This document shows positions 16,651-25,681 of a DNA stretch of 64,000 nt, piece by piece. Both the position numbers and the translations under genes were made by a program. This DNA comes from Bog-473 sp963717455 (GTDB taxonomy: Bacteria > Actinomycetota > Acidimicrobiia > Acidimicrobiales > RAAP-2): contig OY970336.1 in NCBI GenBank assembly GCA_963717455.1, forward strand, positions 434,001-498,000. The letters run 5' to 3'. How positions within the stretch are numbered: position 1 is the stretch's first letter; each line of letters begins with the position of its first letter. The notes under the pieces are model-generated. The model was not told where the DNA came from, searched no databases, and worked only from the letters and a program-made list of their open reading frames with translations.

Positions 16651-17988
16651 CTAGTCCTGAACAGCGAACAGCTTCCAAGAGCTGGGTACGCCCTTCAAAT
16701 TGTGGTTGCCCCGGTCGATGAACGTGATTCCCGACCCGGCAACTAGGGGTGGAATCGCTGATGAGACCAAAACCTCGCTGGGCTGTGCGATCGCCTCCAC
16801 TCTCGACGCAAGGTGAACGGCAATACCTGCAATGTCGTCCCCCCGTACTTCGACCTCGCCCGTGTGAAGGCCGGCGCGGATCTCGATCCCCAGCTTTCGA
16901 GCACCATCGCGAATGGCACAGGCACAACGCATGGCCCGCACCGGACCGTCGAAGGTTGCCATAAATCCGTCACCCGTACTCTTGACCGACCGCCCACGGA
17001 AGCGCTCCAACTGACGCTGGACCAGGGCGTCATGCAGGTCGAGTAGTTCGCTCCAACTAGCGTCACCGGAGTCTGAGGCCAGTCGAGTGGAGTCGACGAT
17101 GTCGGTGAAGAGAACGGTGGCCAATAGGCGATCGGTGTCAAAGCTGGAACGTTGTCCGGTCACAAAGTCTTCAACCTCAGCGATCAGGGAGTCGACATCA
17201 CCGACAAAGGGAAGAGCGTCCTCCCCCGGGAGTTCGACGAATCTTGCCCCGGTGATGTGCTCGGCCAGGTAGCGGCCCATTGCAATGGGGACCTTGCGGT
17301 CCCCTGTGCGGTGCATCACCAATGTCGGTGCCGTGATGGCCGCCAAGGCCGGTCGTACGTCGCTCAGGAGCGTTCGGCGTACTATCGCCTGAGCCTGGCC
17401 CGGACTGGCCGAACTGCTCTCAAAGCGAGCCCATCGTTCGCGAAATGGTCCATTGGCCAAGCTCGGAGCGAGGAGGTTCACCATCCAACCTGTGCCCCAC
17501 ACGTCGGGGATGCCTGAGATCAGTTCTTCGAGGACCTCGGACGGGATGCCCATTGGATAGTCAGCGTGAGCGGTCATCGTTGCATATGTGCCGTAGCAGA
17601 TGAGGCGATCGACTCTCTCCGGATACGTGGCCGCAAAGAGCAGAGCAAGCGGCCCGCCGTCTCCGATCCCGTTTAGCGTTGCCCGCTCGAGTTCCAAAGT
17701 GTCAAGCACAGCTCGAATGTCGTCCATCCGTTCTTCAAGGGTCGGCAGCTGGGAGAGAGCAATCGGATCCGACATTCCTGCTCCGCGCTCGTCGAGCAAC
17801 ACCAGGTGGACAAAGGAGGCGAGGCGCTCGTGGTACCTCCTACTGAGCGGCTCTTCGTAGGTCAGCCGCAGGTGGGTCGTCGTGCCCACGATCTGCACCA
17901 GATCAGGCGGACCATGGCCCAACCCGGCGTAGGCGATGTGAAGCCCATCGTGGGTTTTCGCGTATTGCACCTGTAGCTCGTCGTCCAC
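16651..17988 (-). CDS. Alpha/beta hydrolase-adenylate cyclase fusion protein
   Basis: This 445-residue protein has an N-terminal alpha/beta hydrolase domain (about residues 1-265) and a C-terminal class III nucleotide cyclase domain (about 280-445). The hydrolase part has HIAYAGLGHGPPDLVQI and LLDERGAGMSDP, but the nucleophile elbow reads NGIGDGGPLAL, so the usual Ser is Asp or missing; it may bind rather than hydrolyse a ligand. The cyclase part shows VLFTDIVDSTRLA (metal-binding Asp), KSTGDGFMATFDGP (second Asp) and GLHTGEVEVRGDDIAGIAVHLASRV. Such fusions are common in actinobacteria and are thought to couple a sensed small molecule to cAMP formation. Start GTG 17988 has only a weak ribosome-binding site. 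Confidence 0.8.
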   Translation of the reverse strand: MDDELQVQYAKTHDGLHIAYAGLGHGPPDLVQIVGTTTHLRLTYEEPLSRRYHERLASFVHLVLLDERGAGMSDPIALSQLPTLEERMDDIRAVLDTLELERATLNGIGDGGPLALLFAATYPERVDRLICYGTYATMTAHADYPMGIPSEVLEELISGIPDVWGTGWMVNLLAPSLANGPFRERWARFESSSASPGQAQAIVRRTLLSDVRPALAAITAPTLVMHRTGDRKVPIAMGRYLAEHITGARFVELPGEDALPFVGDVDSLIAEVEDFVTGQRSSFDTDRLLATVLFTDIVDSTRLASDSGDASWSELLDLHDALVQRQLERFRGRSVKSTGDGFMATFDGPVRAMRCACAIRDGARKLGIEIRAGLHTGEVEVRGDDIAGIAVHLASRVEAIAQPSEVLVSSAIPPLVAGSGITFIDRGNHNLKGVPSSWKLFAVQD

Positions 17989-18839
17989 ATTCCGAACGCT
18001 ATCGGAGGCTGGAGAGAACTCTCAGTTCACCTGCCCGGCAGCGCACTCGCAGGAACGGCTGCTCGCCCGGCGGCCGACGCGGTGATCCTTGTGGATGAGA
18101 CTTTGAAGGTCGAGCACTGGTCTCGCTGGAGCTACGTAAGCCATCGGCTTGGGCCTGAGATAGCCCTCTGGCACGTCCGGGTGTCCCTGAATGTCGGACT
18201 CATTTCTCCTCGTGCCGACTGGCAGCAGGTCAAGTGGGCAAGCACCACCAGTGGTCAGGGCGACCCACAACCGGCGAACCGGGAGTGCGTCCAGGAGATT
18301 GGGCGCCATGACAACAAGGAGGTTGTGATGACGTAACCAATCGACAAGCTGAGGGCAGCCAGCCGGTGCGAGTCCGGTCCGGGGAGACGCCAAGGTCCCC
18401 GGTAGTGAAGCCCCCGTGCGTGGTCGAGAGGCCGGGTGCGAAGCGGGGCCGAACAACTGACCAGTCCGCAACATCAAGTGAAGCCTGCAGCGTCGTTACG
18501 CCGGTCCGTGTTCGCACGGACGAGGAGGAGCCGAGCCCCTTCCCTATGGGCGAAGGCCATGGACGGCACCAGAGATCTTGGAGCGGGTGCTTACGAACCT
18601 CCCGGCGCAGGGGGCGTGGAATGGTCAGAAGGGTGTCCTTGGAACTGGAGAGATCCTCCTCGGCTCCGGATCTGCGGTCCGGGAAGCAGCCCTGTCTATA
18701 ACCGGTGACGGGAAGTGCCAGGGAGCCGAGAGGAAGTCGGAGGGGGCCGTAGTAGCGATGACGGCCGGGACAACACAACCCGGTCCGAGCGAAGGGCCCC
18801 TGCTTCACCTGTGCATGGCGAAGATGGAGAGGAACCCTG

Positions 18840-20183
18840 ATGAGTGCCGAACACTCGGCTAGATCCGTCAGCCACGCCGAAGGCGTGGACCCGGTCCGAG
18901 CCCTTCAACGCGTGCTCTATCGCAGCGCCAAGCAGAACCCCACCAGACGCTTCCACGCCCTCTACGACAAGGTCGCCCGCAGCGATGTCTTGTGGCGGGC
19001 CTGGGTCGAGGTGGCAAAGAACCAGGGTGCCCCCGGAGTTGACGGCGTGACGATTGCGTCGATCACCGAAGGTGGCACCAACGGGGTCAAGGTGTTCCTC
19101 CACGGCCTCGCCGTTCAGCTTCAGGCAAAGACGTATCGTCCGAAGCCTCTGCGGCGGGTCCACATCCCGAAATCGGGCAAGCCGGGTGAAACCCGGCCGC
19201 TCGGGATCCCCACGGTGGCCGACCGGGTGGTCATGTCGGCGGCCAAGATCGTCCTCGAGCCCATCTTCGAGGCCGATTTCTCCCCGCAGAGCTATGGGTT
19301 CCGACCCAAGCGCTCCGCCCACCAGGCGCTCGAAGCGATCCGGGTGACGGCGAATCGGGGAGCGAACTGGGTGCTCGACGCCGACATCAAAGCCTGCTTC
19401 GACGAGATCGACCACGAGGCCCTCATGGCTCAGGTCGAGCGCCGGGTTCTCGACCGGCAGATGTTGAAGCTGCTGCGGAGTTGGCTCAGAGCTGGGGTGT
19501 TCGAGGGCGGGTTGGTCTCTGACACTGAGTCAGGGACACCGCAGGGTTCACCGATCTCCCCGTTGCTGGCCAACATCGCTCTGCACGTCATTGATATGGC
19601 GTGGGCGAAAGCGGCCCCCCTGGGGACGCTGGTCCGCTACGCCGACGATCTCGTCGTCCTCACCACCAGCCGGAGCCGGGCCGAAGAAGCCCAGCGCCGG
19701 ATCGAGGCGGTACTGGTTGGCCTCGGGCTGCGCCTGCACCCCGACAAGACCCGCATCGTCTACATCGGTGATGGCACCGACGGGTTCGACTTCTTGGGCT
19801 TCACGCATCGGAAGACCCCGTCGAAGTTCGGGGATCGCCGCTACCTGTCGAAGTGGCCGTCACCACGGGCCATGGCCTCTATCCGGGCCAAGATCCGTGA
19901 CCACACCGACCGCCGCTTCGCAGGCCGGGACCTGCACAATGTTGTCGCTGACCTCACTCCCATTCTGCGGGGCTGGGGGGCGTACTTCCGATACGGAAAC
20001 TCGAACCGCAAGTTCGCCGTCATCGACAGCTACGTGCACTTCCGGATGTCCAAGCTGGCCAGCGTCAAATACGCCACCCGAGGCCGTCTTCGAGCCAGCC
20101 GGTTCAACTATGCCTGGCTGACCGAACTCGGCACCTACCGACTCACTGGGAGAGTCCGGTATTGGGGGACTGCGCATGCCTGA
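18840..20183 (+). CDS. Group II intron reverse transcriptase/maturase
   Basis: This 447-residue intron-encoded protein has the RT fingers and palm blocks: NQGAPGVDGVTI (RT0/1), KPGETRPLGIPTVADRVV, FSPQSYGFRPKRSAHQAL, VLDADIKACFDEIDH (catalytic Asp), GTPQGSPISPLLANI, RYADDLVVL (the YADD active site) and LHPDKTRIVYI, then a thumb/maturase X domain (about 330-440) with GWGAYFRYGNSNRKF. No HNH endonuclease domain follows, so the intron would rely on nicks at replication forks or other DNA ends for mobility. The gene starts inside intron domain IV and the stop precedes domain V by about 15 bp. It is intact. Confidence 0.9.
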   Translation: MSAEHSARSVSHAEGVDPVRALQRVLYRSAKQNPTRRFHALYDKVARSDVLWRAWVEVAKNQGAPGVDGVTIASITEGGTNGVKVFLHGLAVQLQAKTYRPKPLRRVHIPKSGKPGETRPLGIPTVADRVVMSAAKIVLEPIFEADFSPQSYGFRPKRSAHQALEAIRVTANRGANWVLDADIKACFDEIDHEALMAQVERRVLDRQMLKLLRSWLRAGVFEGGLVSDTESGTPQGSPISPLLANIALHVIDMAWAKAAPLGTLVRYADDLVVLTTSRSRAEEAQRRIEAVLVGLGLRLHPDKTRIVYIGDGTDGFDFLGFTHRKTPSKFGDRRYLSKWPSPRAMASIRAKIRDHTDRRFAGRDLHNVVADLTPILRGWGAYFRYGNSNRKFAVIDSYVHFRMSKLASVKYATRGRLRASRFNYAWLTELGTYRLTGRVRYWGTAHA

Positions 20184-20198
20184 CGATGAACGGTGTCG

Positions 20199-20236
20199 GA
20201 AAGCCGTGTGCGGGAGAACCGCATGCACGGTTTGAT
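20199..20236 (+). ncRNA. Group II intron domain V
   Basis: The segment contains AGCCGTGTGCGGGAG and CCGCATGCACGGTT, which fold as the compact domain V hairpin with a GAGA-type loop and a two-base bulge, as in bacterial group II introns. It lies 15 bp after the maturase stop codon, the normal position. Domain VI appears to follow at once. Confidence 0.8.
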
Positions 20237-20262
20237 AGGGGGCCGCTGGGGACGTTGACGCC

Positions 20263-20664
20263 CAGGCGAGATGGAACACACGCACCCAACGGAAAACCGA
20301 CGGGACTGAGCCCATCCGCCGCACCGGCCACACCGAACCAGCGGCCTACCTCACCAGTCTCCATCGAGGCGATTCGTTTCATCCGCCAGTTGCGGCAGGC
20401 GGCCTCGGCATCTCCGCCTAGATGGACTCAACTGGTCGAAGGTCAAGGTATGGGACCAAGGCTCATTGCCGGCCCGGGGACGCATCCCGCATCCGGCGGA
20501 GCCGCTTGCGCATCCACCCGAATCCCCACTTTGCGGTTTTCCGCGTTCACAACGGCCCCTCCGGAGACGCGCGGAGGCGACTCAGAGATGGTCTTGCGGC
20601 GCGGGATCGACGGAACGGCGGCATTCGCACTTGCGGCTTTCTGTGAGGCTTAGGTGGGCATGGC
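20263..20664. other. Region after the group II intron, no gene seen
   Basis: About 400 bp lie between the intron 3' end and the response regulator stop. The open frame that spans it begins inside intron domain V and is not credible as a gene. I see no tRNA or clear terminator. Confidence 0.5.
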
Positions 20665-21309
20665 TCACGTTACGAACCCGGTCTGGTATGCGAGCACGAC
20701 GACTTGGACGCGGTCGCGGAGGTCGAGTTTCTGGAGGACGTGCGTGACGTGGGTCTTGACGGTCGTCTCGCTGATGTAGAGCTCCGCGCCGATCTCTGCG
20801 TTCGATAGGCCCTGGGCAATGAGCCGGAGGATGTCTTGCTCGCGTGAGGTGAGCCCGTCAAGTTCTTTCGGCGGCTCGTGGCGAGGGATGCTTGTGAATT
20901 TCTTGATCACTTGTTTGGTGATTGCGGGTGAGAGGAGCGCGTCTCCAGCGGCGACGGTGCGGACCGCCTCGATCAGCTGTTCGGGGGGATCGTCTTTGAG
21001 CACGAATCCGCTCGCGCCGGCGCTTAGGGCTTCGTAGACGTATTCTTCGAGTCCGAAGGTGGTGAGGATCAGGATCCGCGCCGTGTCGTCGGCGGCGAGG
21101 ATCCGGCGGGTGGCCTGGAGCCCGTCGAGCTCTGGCATGCGGATGTCCATCAGGATCACGGTCGGGTCAAATCGCGCGGCCATGGCCACCGCTTCGAGTC
21201 CGTTGCTTGCTTCGGCGACGACTTCCATGTCTTGTTCGCCGGAGAGCAACATTCGGAAGCCGGCGCGGACCATGGACTGGTCGTCGGCGATGAGGACTCG
21301 GATCGTCAT
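20665..21309 (-). CDS. NarL/FixJ-family response regulator
   Basis: This 214-residue regulator has an N-terminal receiver domain (RVLIADDQSMVRAGF, phospho-acceptor Asp in VILMDIRMPELDG about residue 54, conserved Thr in ILTTFG and Lys in FVLKDDP) and a C-terminal LuxR-type HTH (about 148-205: LTSREQDILRLIAQGLSNAEIGAELYIS). Its start overlaps the end of the histidine kinase gene, so the two form a translationally coupled two-component system. The likely targets include its own operon or the divergent hydrolase gene at 22636, whose upstream region carries a dyad (22506-22523). Confidence 0.92.
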   Translation of the reverse strand: MTIRVLIADDQSMVRAGFRMLLSGEQDMEVVAEASNGLEAVAMAARFDPTVILMDIRMPELDGLQATRRILAADDTARILILTTFGLEEYVYEALSAGASGFVLKDDPPEQLIEAVRTVAAGDALLSPAITKQVIKKFTSIPRHEPPKELDGLTSREQDILRLIAQGLSNAEIGAELYISETTVKTHVTHVLQKLDLRDRVQVVVLAYQTGFVT

Positions 21310-22472
21310 GGCCGGTCTGAGGCGAGTGGGAGGCGGGTGCTGAGCGTGAAGCCGCCGCCGTTTGTCCTGCCTGCGGTCATCTCGCCGCCGTAGAGTCTGA
21401 CGCGTTCGCGGATGCCGATCAGTCCGTGGCCGTAGCCGTCGCTCGGCGTCGCGCCGGTGCCATCGTCGCGCACCTCGATCCCTACCTCGTCGGGCCTATA
21501 CCGGACGGTGACCTCCGCATGGCTGGCGCGAGCATGCTTGAGCGCGTTGGTGAGACCCTCCTGAACGATCCGATACGCAGAGAGGTCAATCCCTGGCGGG
21601 AGTGGAAAACGCTCCCCGTCGAGGTGCAGCTCGACGGGGAGCCCGGCGCGGCCGATCTCCTTGATCAACGAGTCGAGGCCGTCAAGGCCGGGCTGAGGTG
21701 CGAGCTCGACGCCGTCGCCGTCACGGCGCATCACACTGAGCAGACGGCGCATCTCCGCCAGTGCGCCGCGTCCGGCCTGCTCGACACTCCTGAGGGCAGC
21801 GCGATCCTCGGCCATCGTGTCAGGGAGCTGGTGCCTGACAGCGCCGACTTGCAGCACCATCACGCTGACGGCGTGCGCGACGATGTCATGCAGCTCGCGC
21901 GCGATCCGCGCCCGCTCCTCGGCTACGGCGACGCGCGCAGCTGCATCCCGCTCCTGCTCGGCCTGGGTCGCATGTGACTCCGCCACCTCGGCCTGCTCGA
22001 CCCGGGCGCGGACGGCAAGGCCTGCAACCCAGGCGACGGCGAAGTCGACGGGAATGAAGACGATCTGGTCGACCGAGACTCCGGGGATGTTGTAGACGAG
22101 GGTCGCCGAAGCGCCGACCACGATCGCCAGTCCGAGGCCGGCCCGCCGGAGGTCCCGAAGGTTCCCGAGCAGGAATGCAGCCACCAGCCCGATCAGGAAG
22201 AGGGAGTTGGGATACGGGATCAACAGCGGGTCGACGAAAGAGATTCCCGCGGCCAAAAGCCAGTACCCCGCCGGTCCGGCAAACGGAAATCGTCGCCGCG
22301 TGAACAGGGGAAGCACCAGGATCGCGAGCGCGGGAAGGCAGAACCACAGCGTCGTTGTCGGAGCTCCGGACGAACCGCGTCCGAGCACCACGTCGAGCAT
22401 CGCCACGATTGCCACCAGCGCGATCAGGAGGTCGAACCAGTACGTGCGGACGAGATGTTCGATTCGGCTCAC
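21306..22472 (-). CDS. DesK-type sensor histidine kinase
   Basis: This 388-residue kinase has an N-terminal membrane region of four to six hydrophobic segments (about residues 10-150) with very short loops, suggesting membrane or lipid sensing. A coiled segment rich in Glu/Ala follows, then the HisKA_3 dimerisation domain with ERARIARELHDIVAHAVS (phospho-accepting His about residue 192) and an HATPase domain with a shortened N box (VQEGLTNALKHARA) and VRDDGTGATPSDGYGHGLIG. It is the partner of the NarL-type regulator downstream. GTG 22472 follows a purine-rich ribosome-binding region. Confidence 0.9.
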   Translation of the reverse strand: MSRIEHLVRTYWFDLLIALVAIVAMLDVVLGRGSSGAPTTTLWFCLPALAILVLPLFTRRRFPFAGPAGYWLLAAGISFVDPLLIPYPNSLFLIGLVAAFLLGNLRDLRRAGLGLAIVVGASATLVYNIPGVSVDQIVFIPVDFAVAWVAGLAVRARVEQAEVAESHATQAEQERDAAARVAVAEERARIARELHDIVAHAVSVMVLQVGAVRHQLPDTMAEDRAALRSVEQAGRGALAEMRRLLSVMRRDGDGVELAPQPGLDGLDSLIKEIGRAGLPVELHLDGERFPLPPGIDLSAYRIVQEGLTNALKHARASHAEVTVRYRPDEVGIEVRDDGTGATPSDGYGHGLIGIRERVRLYGGEMTAGRTNGGGFTLSTRLPLASDRP

Positions 22473-22505
22473 CCGCTGAACGTACTCCCCTCCCTCCGTT
22501 CCCGC

Positions 22506-22546
22506 CTCCTACCTACGTAGGAGTCGCAATCGTCAGATGGTAGGAG
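22506..22546. promoter_or_regulatory. Candidate operator dyad for the two-component regulator
   Basis: CTCCTAC (22506-22512) and GTAGGAG (22517-22523) form a perfect inverted repeat with a 4-bp spacer, and a third half-site GTAGGAG lies at 22540-22546. The site sits between the divergent histidine kinase and hydrolase genes, 113 bp before the hydrolase start. NarL-family regulators bind such short dyads, so regulation by the adjacent response regulator is a plausible inference. Confidence 0.45.
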
Positions 22547-22635
22547 CGCCAACACAGCCTCCCGACGATGCCGATCTCGCCATCGCACCTTAGGTTCGAC
22601 ATATGGCACAACGAGGGTCGACGAAAGGAAGAACG

Positions 22636-24783
22636 ATGATCGAGGAAATCAATCCGACCAAGCGCGACGGCAAGACCGTGGCAGTCGACCAACCAAGACC
22701 GGCGCCGCAAAGACCACGGGCATTCACCTGGGCCCGGATCGTTGCCCTGGTGGTCATCGGGGTGATGTTGTTCGGTCTGACGTACATCGGGTTCGCACCC
22801 GGCGACGCCGCGGTCTCGGTCGCGCAGGGGGCGCACGCCGGCCAGCTGACCATGCACCCGTGCACTTATGCGGCCGAGAAGGGTGCGATACGCGCATCCT
22901 GCGGCACGTTGGTCGTGCGGGAGAACCGGGCCGACCCCCGGTCCCGCCTGATCGCGCTTCCGGTAACCCGGATCCTGGCTCGCTCATCTCACCCGTTGGC
23001 ACCAATCTTCCATCTCAGCGGCGGCCCGGGCGAGACCAACATGACGTTCCCCCAGGCGAACCGCCTGGCCGCTCAGCACGATGTCGTGATGGTCGGCTAC
23101 CGCGGCGTCGACGGTTCTTCGGTGCTGAACTGTCCCGAGGTGACGGCGGCGCTCGAGAACTCAAACTACCTCACCAAAGCGTCGCTGACTGCGTACTCAG
23201 GTTCCTTCGCCTCGTGCGCGAAGCGGCTTGAGCGAAGCGGCGTCGACCTCGCCGGCTACACGATGGAGGAGCAGGCCGACGACATCGAAGCCGCTCGCGT
23301 CGCGCTGGGCTACCAGCGCATCGACTTACTCAGCGAGAGCGCCGGGACCCGTCTGGCGATGATCTACCAGTGGCGGTATCCGAACAGTGTCGACCGCTCG
23401 GTGATGGTCGGGGTCAACCCGCCCGGGAACTTCATTTACAGCGGAGCCGAGATCGATCAGGGTATCGAGCGTTACTCGGCGCTGTGCGCGAAGCAGCCTG
23501 CCTGCCACGCCCGCACCAAAAACCTCGCCGCGAGCATGCAGCACACGGCGGCGCACATGCCGAGCAGTTGGTACTCCCTGCCGATCAAGCCGGGCAACGC
23601 CCTGGTCGGGACGTTCCTCGGGCTCACGGAGGCGACCTCGGTAGATTCGCCACTGTCCGGGCCGATGACCCTCGACTCGTGGATCTCCGCCGCGCAGGGC
23701 GATTCAAGCGGCCTGTGGCTGCTATCGACGATGGCGAATCTCACCCTCCCCACGTCGTTCACCTGGGGCGAGTTTGCCAGCATCGGGATGGCCGACGCGC
23801 AGCCCGTCGAGCGCTACTTCAGCTCCGGCGCGAACCGTGGCTCGATCATCGGCAATCCCCTCGGGGAGTTCTTGTGGGGGGCAGGAGGCCTTGTGCACGC
23901 CTGGCCGGCCAACCCGGGCGAGAACCAGTACACCAGCGTGCAGAACTCGAATGTCCCGACGCTGCTCATCGGCGGGACACTTGACTTCGAGACACCGGCC
24001 CAGAACGCCACGAAGGAGCTGTTGCCGCACCTTTCCAACGGGCATCAGGTCATCTTGTCCGGGCTCGGGCACGTGGACGACTTCGAGTCCTACGAGCCGA
24101 GCGCCAGCACACAGTTGCTGACCACGTTCTACGCCACCGGCCAGGTCGACACGTCGCGCTACAGCCTGAACGTGGTCAGCTTCGCCACATCGTCCACGCA
24201 GACAGCGCAGACCGCGATTGCCAAGGACCTCCTTGCGTTTATGGTCGGCTTGGCCCTGTTGGCAGTGATCTGGCTCGTGGTGTTGGCGATCCGGATCCGC
24301 CGCCGAGGCGGTACCGGCCGCAAGACGGGCGCATGGATCCGTTCGGCCGGTCCGATCGTGTTCGGACTCGGCGGATGGTTCCTGGGCGCATTGTTGGTAC
24401 TGCGGTTCTGGCCGACCCGCCCGCTCGACGACCAGCTGCTGGCGGTGGTCTCGATCGCGGTGCCGATCTGGCTCGGTGTCTACGCCGGCTGGGTCCGCTC
24501 CGACACGCCGAAGACGATGCGGGCCAAGGGCATAGGAGCCGCTGGCGTCGGTGCGCTGGTCGGAGCCGTACTCGGTTTCCACGCGACCAGCGGACTCATA
24601 GCGCTGATCACGACGATCATCGGTGCGGCGGTCGTCTCGAACCTGAGCCTGCTCGTGCTCGACATCCGGACTGAGCGGGCCGTCGCCCGGGGAACGGCCG
24701 CTCCGGCGGTGGATCTGTCCGAGACGGAGCAACTGGAGACGGAGCACCTGGAGCCGGCCCTTACCATCGGAGCGAGACCATGA
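22636..24783 (+). CDS. Membrane-anchored alpha/beta hydrolase (TAP-like)
   Basis: This protein has 715 residues from ATG 22636, chosen because AAAGGAAG precedes it; an in-frame ATG at 22603 has no good site. A membrane segment near residues 35-60 is followed by an extracytoplasmic hydrolase domain: HLSGGPGETNMTF, VMVGYRGVDGSS, nucleophile in LLSESAGTRLAM, and the TAP-like C-terminal lid with VPTLLIGGTLDFETP (Asp) and SGLGHVDDFE (His). After about residue 530 come five or six membrane segments. Known relatives are tripeptidyl aminopeptidases and proline iminopeptidases. The C-terminal membrane half is unusual and suggests a fixed surface enzyme. It overlaps the next gene by 4 bp, and the upstream dyad suggests two-component control. 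Confidence 0.75.
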   Translation: MIEEINPTKRDGKTVAVDQPRPAPQRPRAFTWARIVALVVIGVMLFGLTYIGFAPGDAAVSVAQGAHAGQLTMHPCTYAAEKGAIRASCGTLVVRENRADPRSRLIALPVTRILARSSHPLAPIFHLSGGPGETNMTFPQANRLAAQHDVVMVGYRGVDGSSVLNCPEVTAALENSNYLTKASLTAYSGSFASCAKRLERSGVDLAGYTMEEQADDIEAARVALGYQRIDLLSESAGTRLAMIYQWRYPNSVDRSVMVGVNPPGNFIYSGAEIDQGIERYSALCAKQPACHARTKNLAASMQHTAAHMPSSWYSLPIKPGNALVGTFLGLTEATSVDSPLSGPMTLDSWISAAQGDSSGLWLLSTMANLTLPTSFTWGEFASIGMADAQPVERYFSSGANRGSIIGNPLGEFLWGAGGLVHAWPANPGENQYTSVQNSNVPTLLIGGTLDFETPAQNATKELLPHLSNGHQVILSGLGHVDDFESYEPSASTQLLTTFYATGQVDTSRYSLNVVSFATSSTQTAQTAIAKDLLAFMVGLALLAVIWLVVLAIRIRRRGGTGRKTGAWIRSAGPIVFGLGGWFLGALLVLRFWPTRPLDDQLLAVVSIAVPIWLGVYAGWVRSDTPKTMRAKGIGAAGVGALVGAVLGFHATSGLIALITTIIGAAVVSNLSLLVLDIRTERAVARGTAAPAVDLSETEQLETEHLEPALTIGARP

Positions 24784-25451
24784 TGACAGCGAAACTGGAC
24801 CGATCGATGCATCAGACACCCACCACGTTTTGGCCGACCAGGGGCGCTCCGACGCCAACCACGACTTCCGTCAGCAAGACCTCAGTCCTCGTCGGACTGT
24901 GCTTCCTCACTGCCACCTTCACTTTCGCGATCGGTAACGCGCTCATCCGCTCGTACTTCTCGACCGCGACCGCCCACACTGCCCTCATCGTCGGCGTGTT
25001 CCTTCTGGCGTGCTGCGGCCTCGCCGTCGCAGTCAACGGCGCTTCCATGCGGCCGATACTCATGCCGTCGGCACCACTTCGAGCGCAGGCCTACCTGGCG
25101 CTGAGGGTGACGGAGTGCCTCACACTTGTGGCAGTGGGCGTCTACTTCCTGACGAACCACGCGCAGTGGAATGCGTATGTGCTTGCGGTCTACGCCGTAT
25201 CTGGTGTTGCAGGCCTCGTCCTCTCATCTGCCCTGCTGACTTCGAGGATCGTGCCGAGGAACCTCTCCATGCTGGGCGTCATCGGCTATCCCGTCTTCTT
25301 GCTGGGAAGCATTTTGGCCATGTTCAACCTCATCAACGTGACGCACGGCGCAGGAATGCCGGCGCTGGTCATCGGCGGTCTCTTCGAGTTGATCCTGCCC
25401 ATCTGGCTCTTCACCAAGGGGTTCACTTCCCACGGATCCGCTGCAAGGTGA
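24780..25451 (+). CDS. DUF4386-like integral membrane protein
   Basis: This 223-residue membrane protein has about six hydrophobic segments. The pattern (ALRVTECLTLVAVGVYFL, PRNLSMLGVIGYPVFLLGSI, GLFELILPIWLFTKGF) fits the DUF4386 family, whose members often sit beside two-component or transport genes and have no proven function. The ATG overlaps the stop of the hydrolase, so the two are co-translated and probably work together at the membrane. The ending (PIWLFTKGF) is the typical family tail. Confidence 0.75.
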   Translation: MMTAKLDRSMHQTPTTFWPTRGAPTPTTTSVSKTSVLVGLCFLTATFTFAIGNALIRSYFSTATAHTALIVGVFLLACCGLAVAVNGASMRPILMPSAPLRAQAYLALRVTECLTLVAVGVYFLTNHAQWNAYVLAVYAVSGVAGLVLSSALLTSRIVPRNLSMLGVIGYPVFLLGSILAMFNLINVTHGAGMPALVIGGLFELILPIWLFTKGFTSHGSAAR

Positions 25452-25681
25452 TGGAGCAGCGATCCTGCTTATGCGCGCAGCGGCTCTCAGGGGGCGGTGA
25501 GGGGTTGATTTCCCCGAAGGCCAGCTGCCGGCTAGTCGGAGGTACGTAGTACTTCTCGCAGCATTGAGAATGTGCGCGCTATGCTGGTTACCAAGCGGGG
25601 CTTCCTTCGCTCCGGGACTATCTCCATGGTGCGATTACATGGGTGATCCGTGGACCCTGGACTGGGATCATCGAACCACAT

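Larger units (their letters stand above)
18285..20262 (+). mobile_element. Group II intron encoding a reverse transcriptase
   Basis: The 5' end matches the bacterial consensus GTGYG with GTGCGTCCAGGAG at 18285. About 550 bp of structured domain I-III sequence precede the reverse transcriptase gene. The 3' part holds a domain V hairpin (20199-20236) and a domain VI-like stem (about 20237-20262). The left end and the exact 3' junction are approximate because exon sequences were not compared. The intron lies between the cyclase-fusion gene (minus strand, to its left) and the response-regulator gene (minus strand, to its right), in DNA without a recognisable host gene. Confidence 0.75.

Noticed and set aside
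20162..20653. Long open frame overlapping the intron 3' end
   Set aside because: It starts inside the intron 3' structure and has no ribosome-binding site or family features; a typical false gene over domain V/VI.
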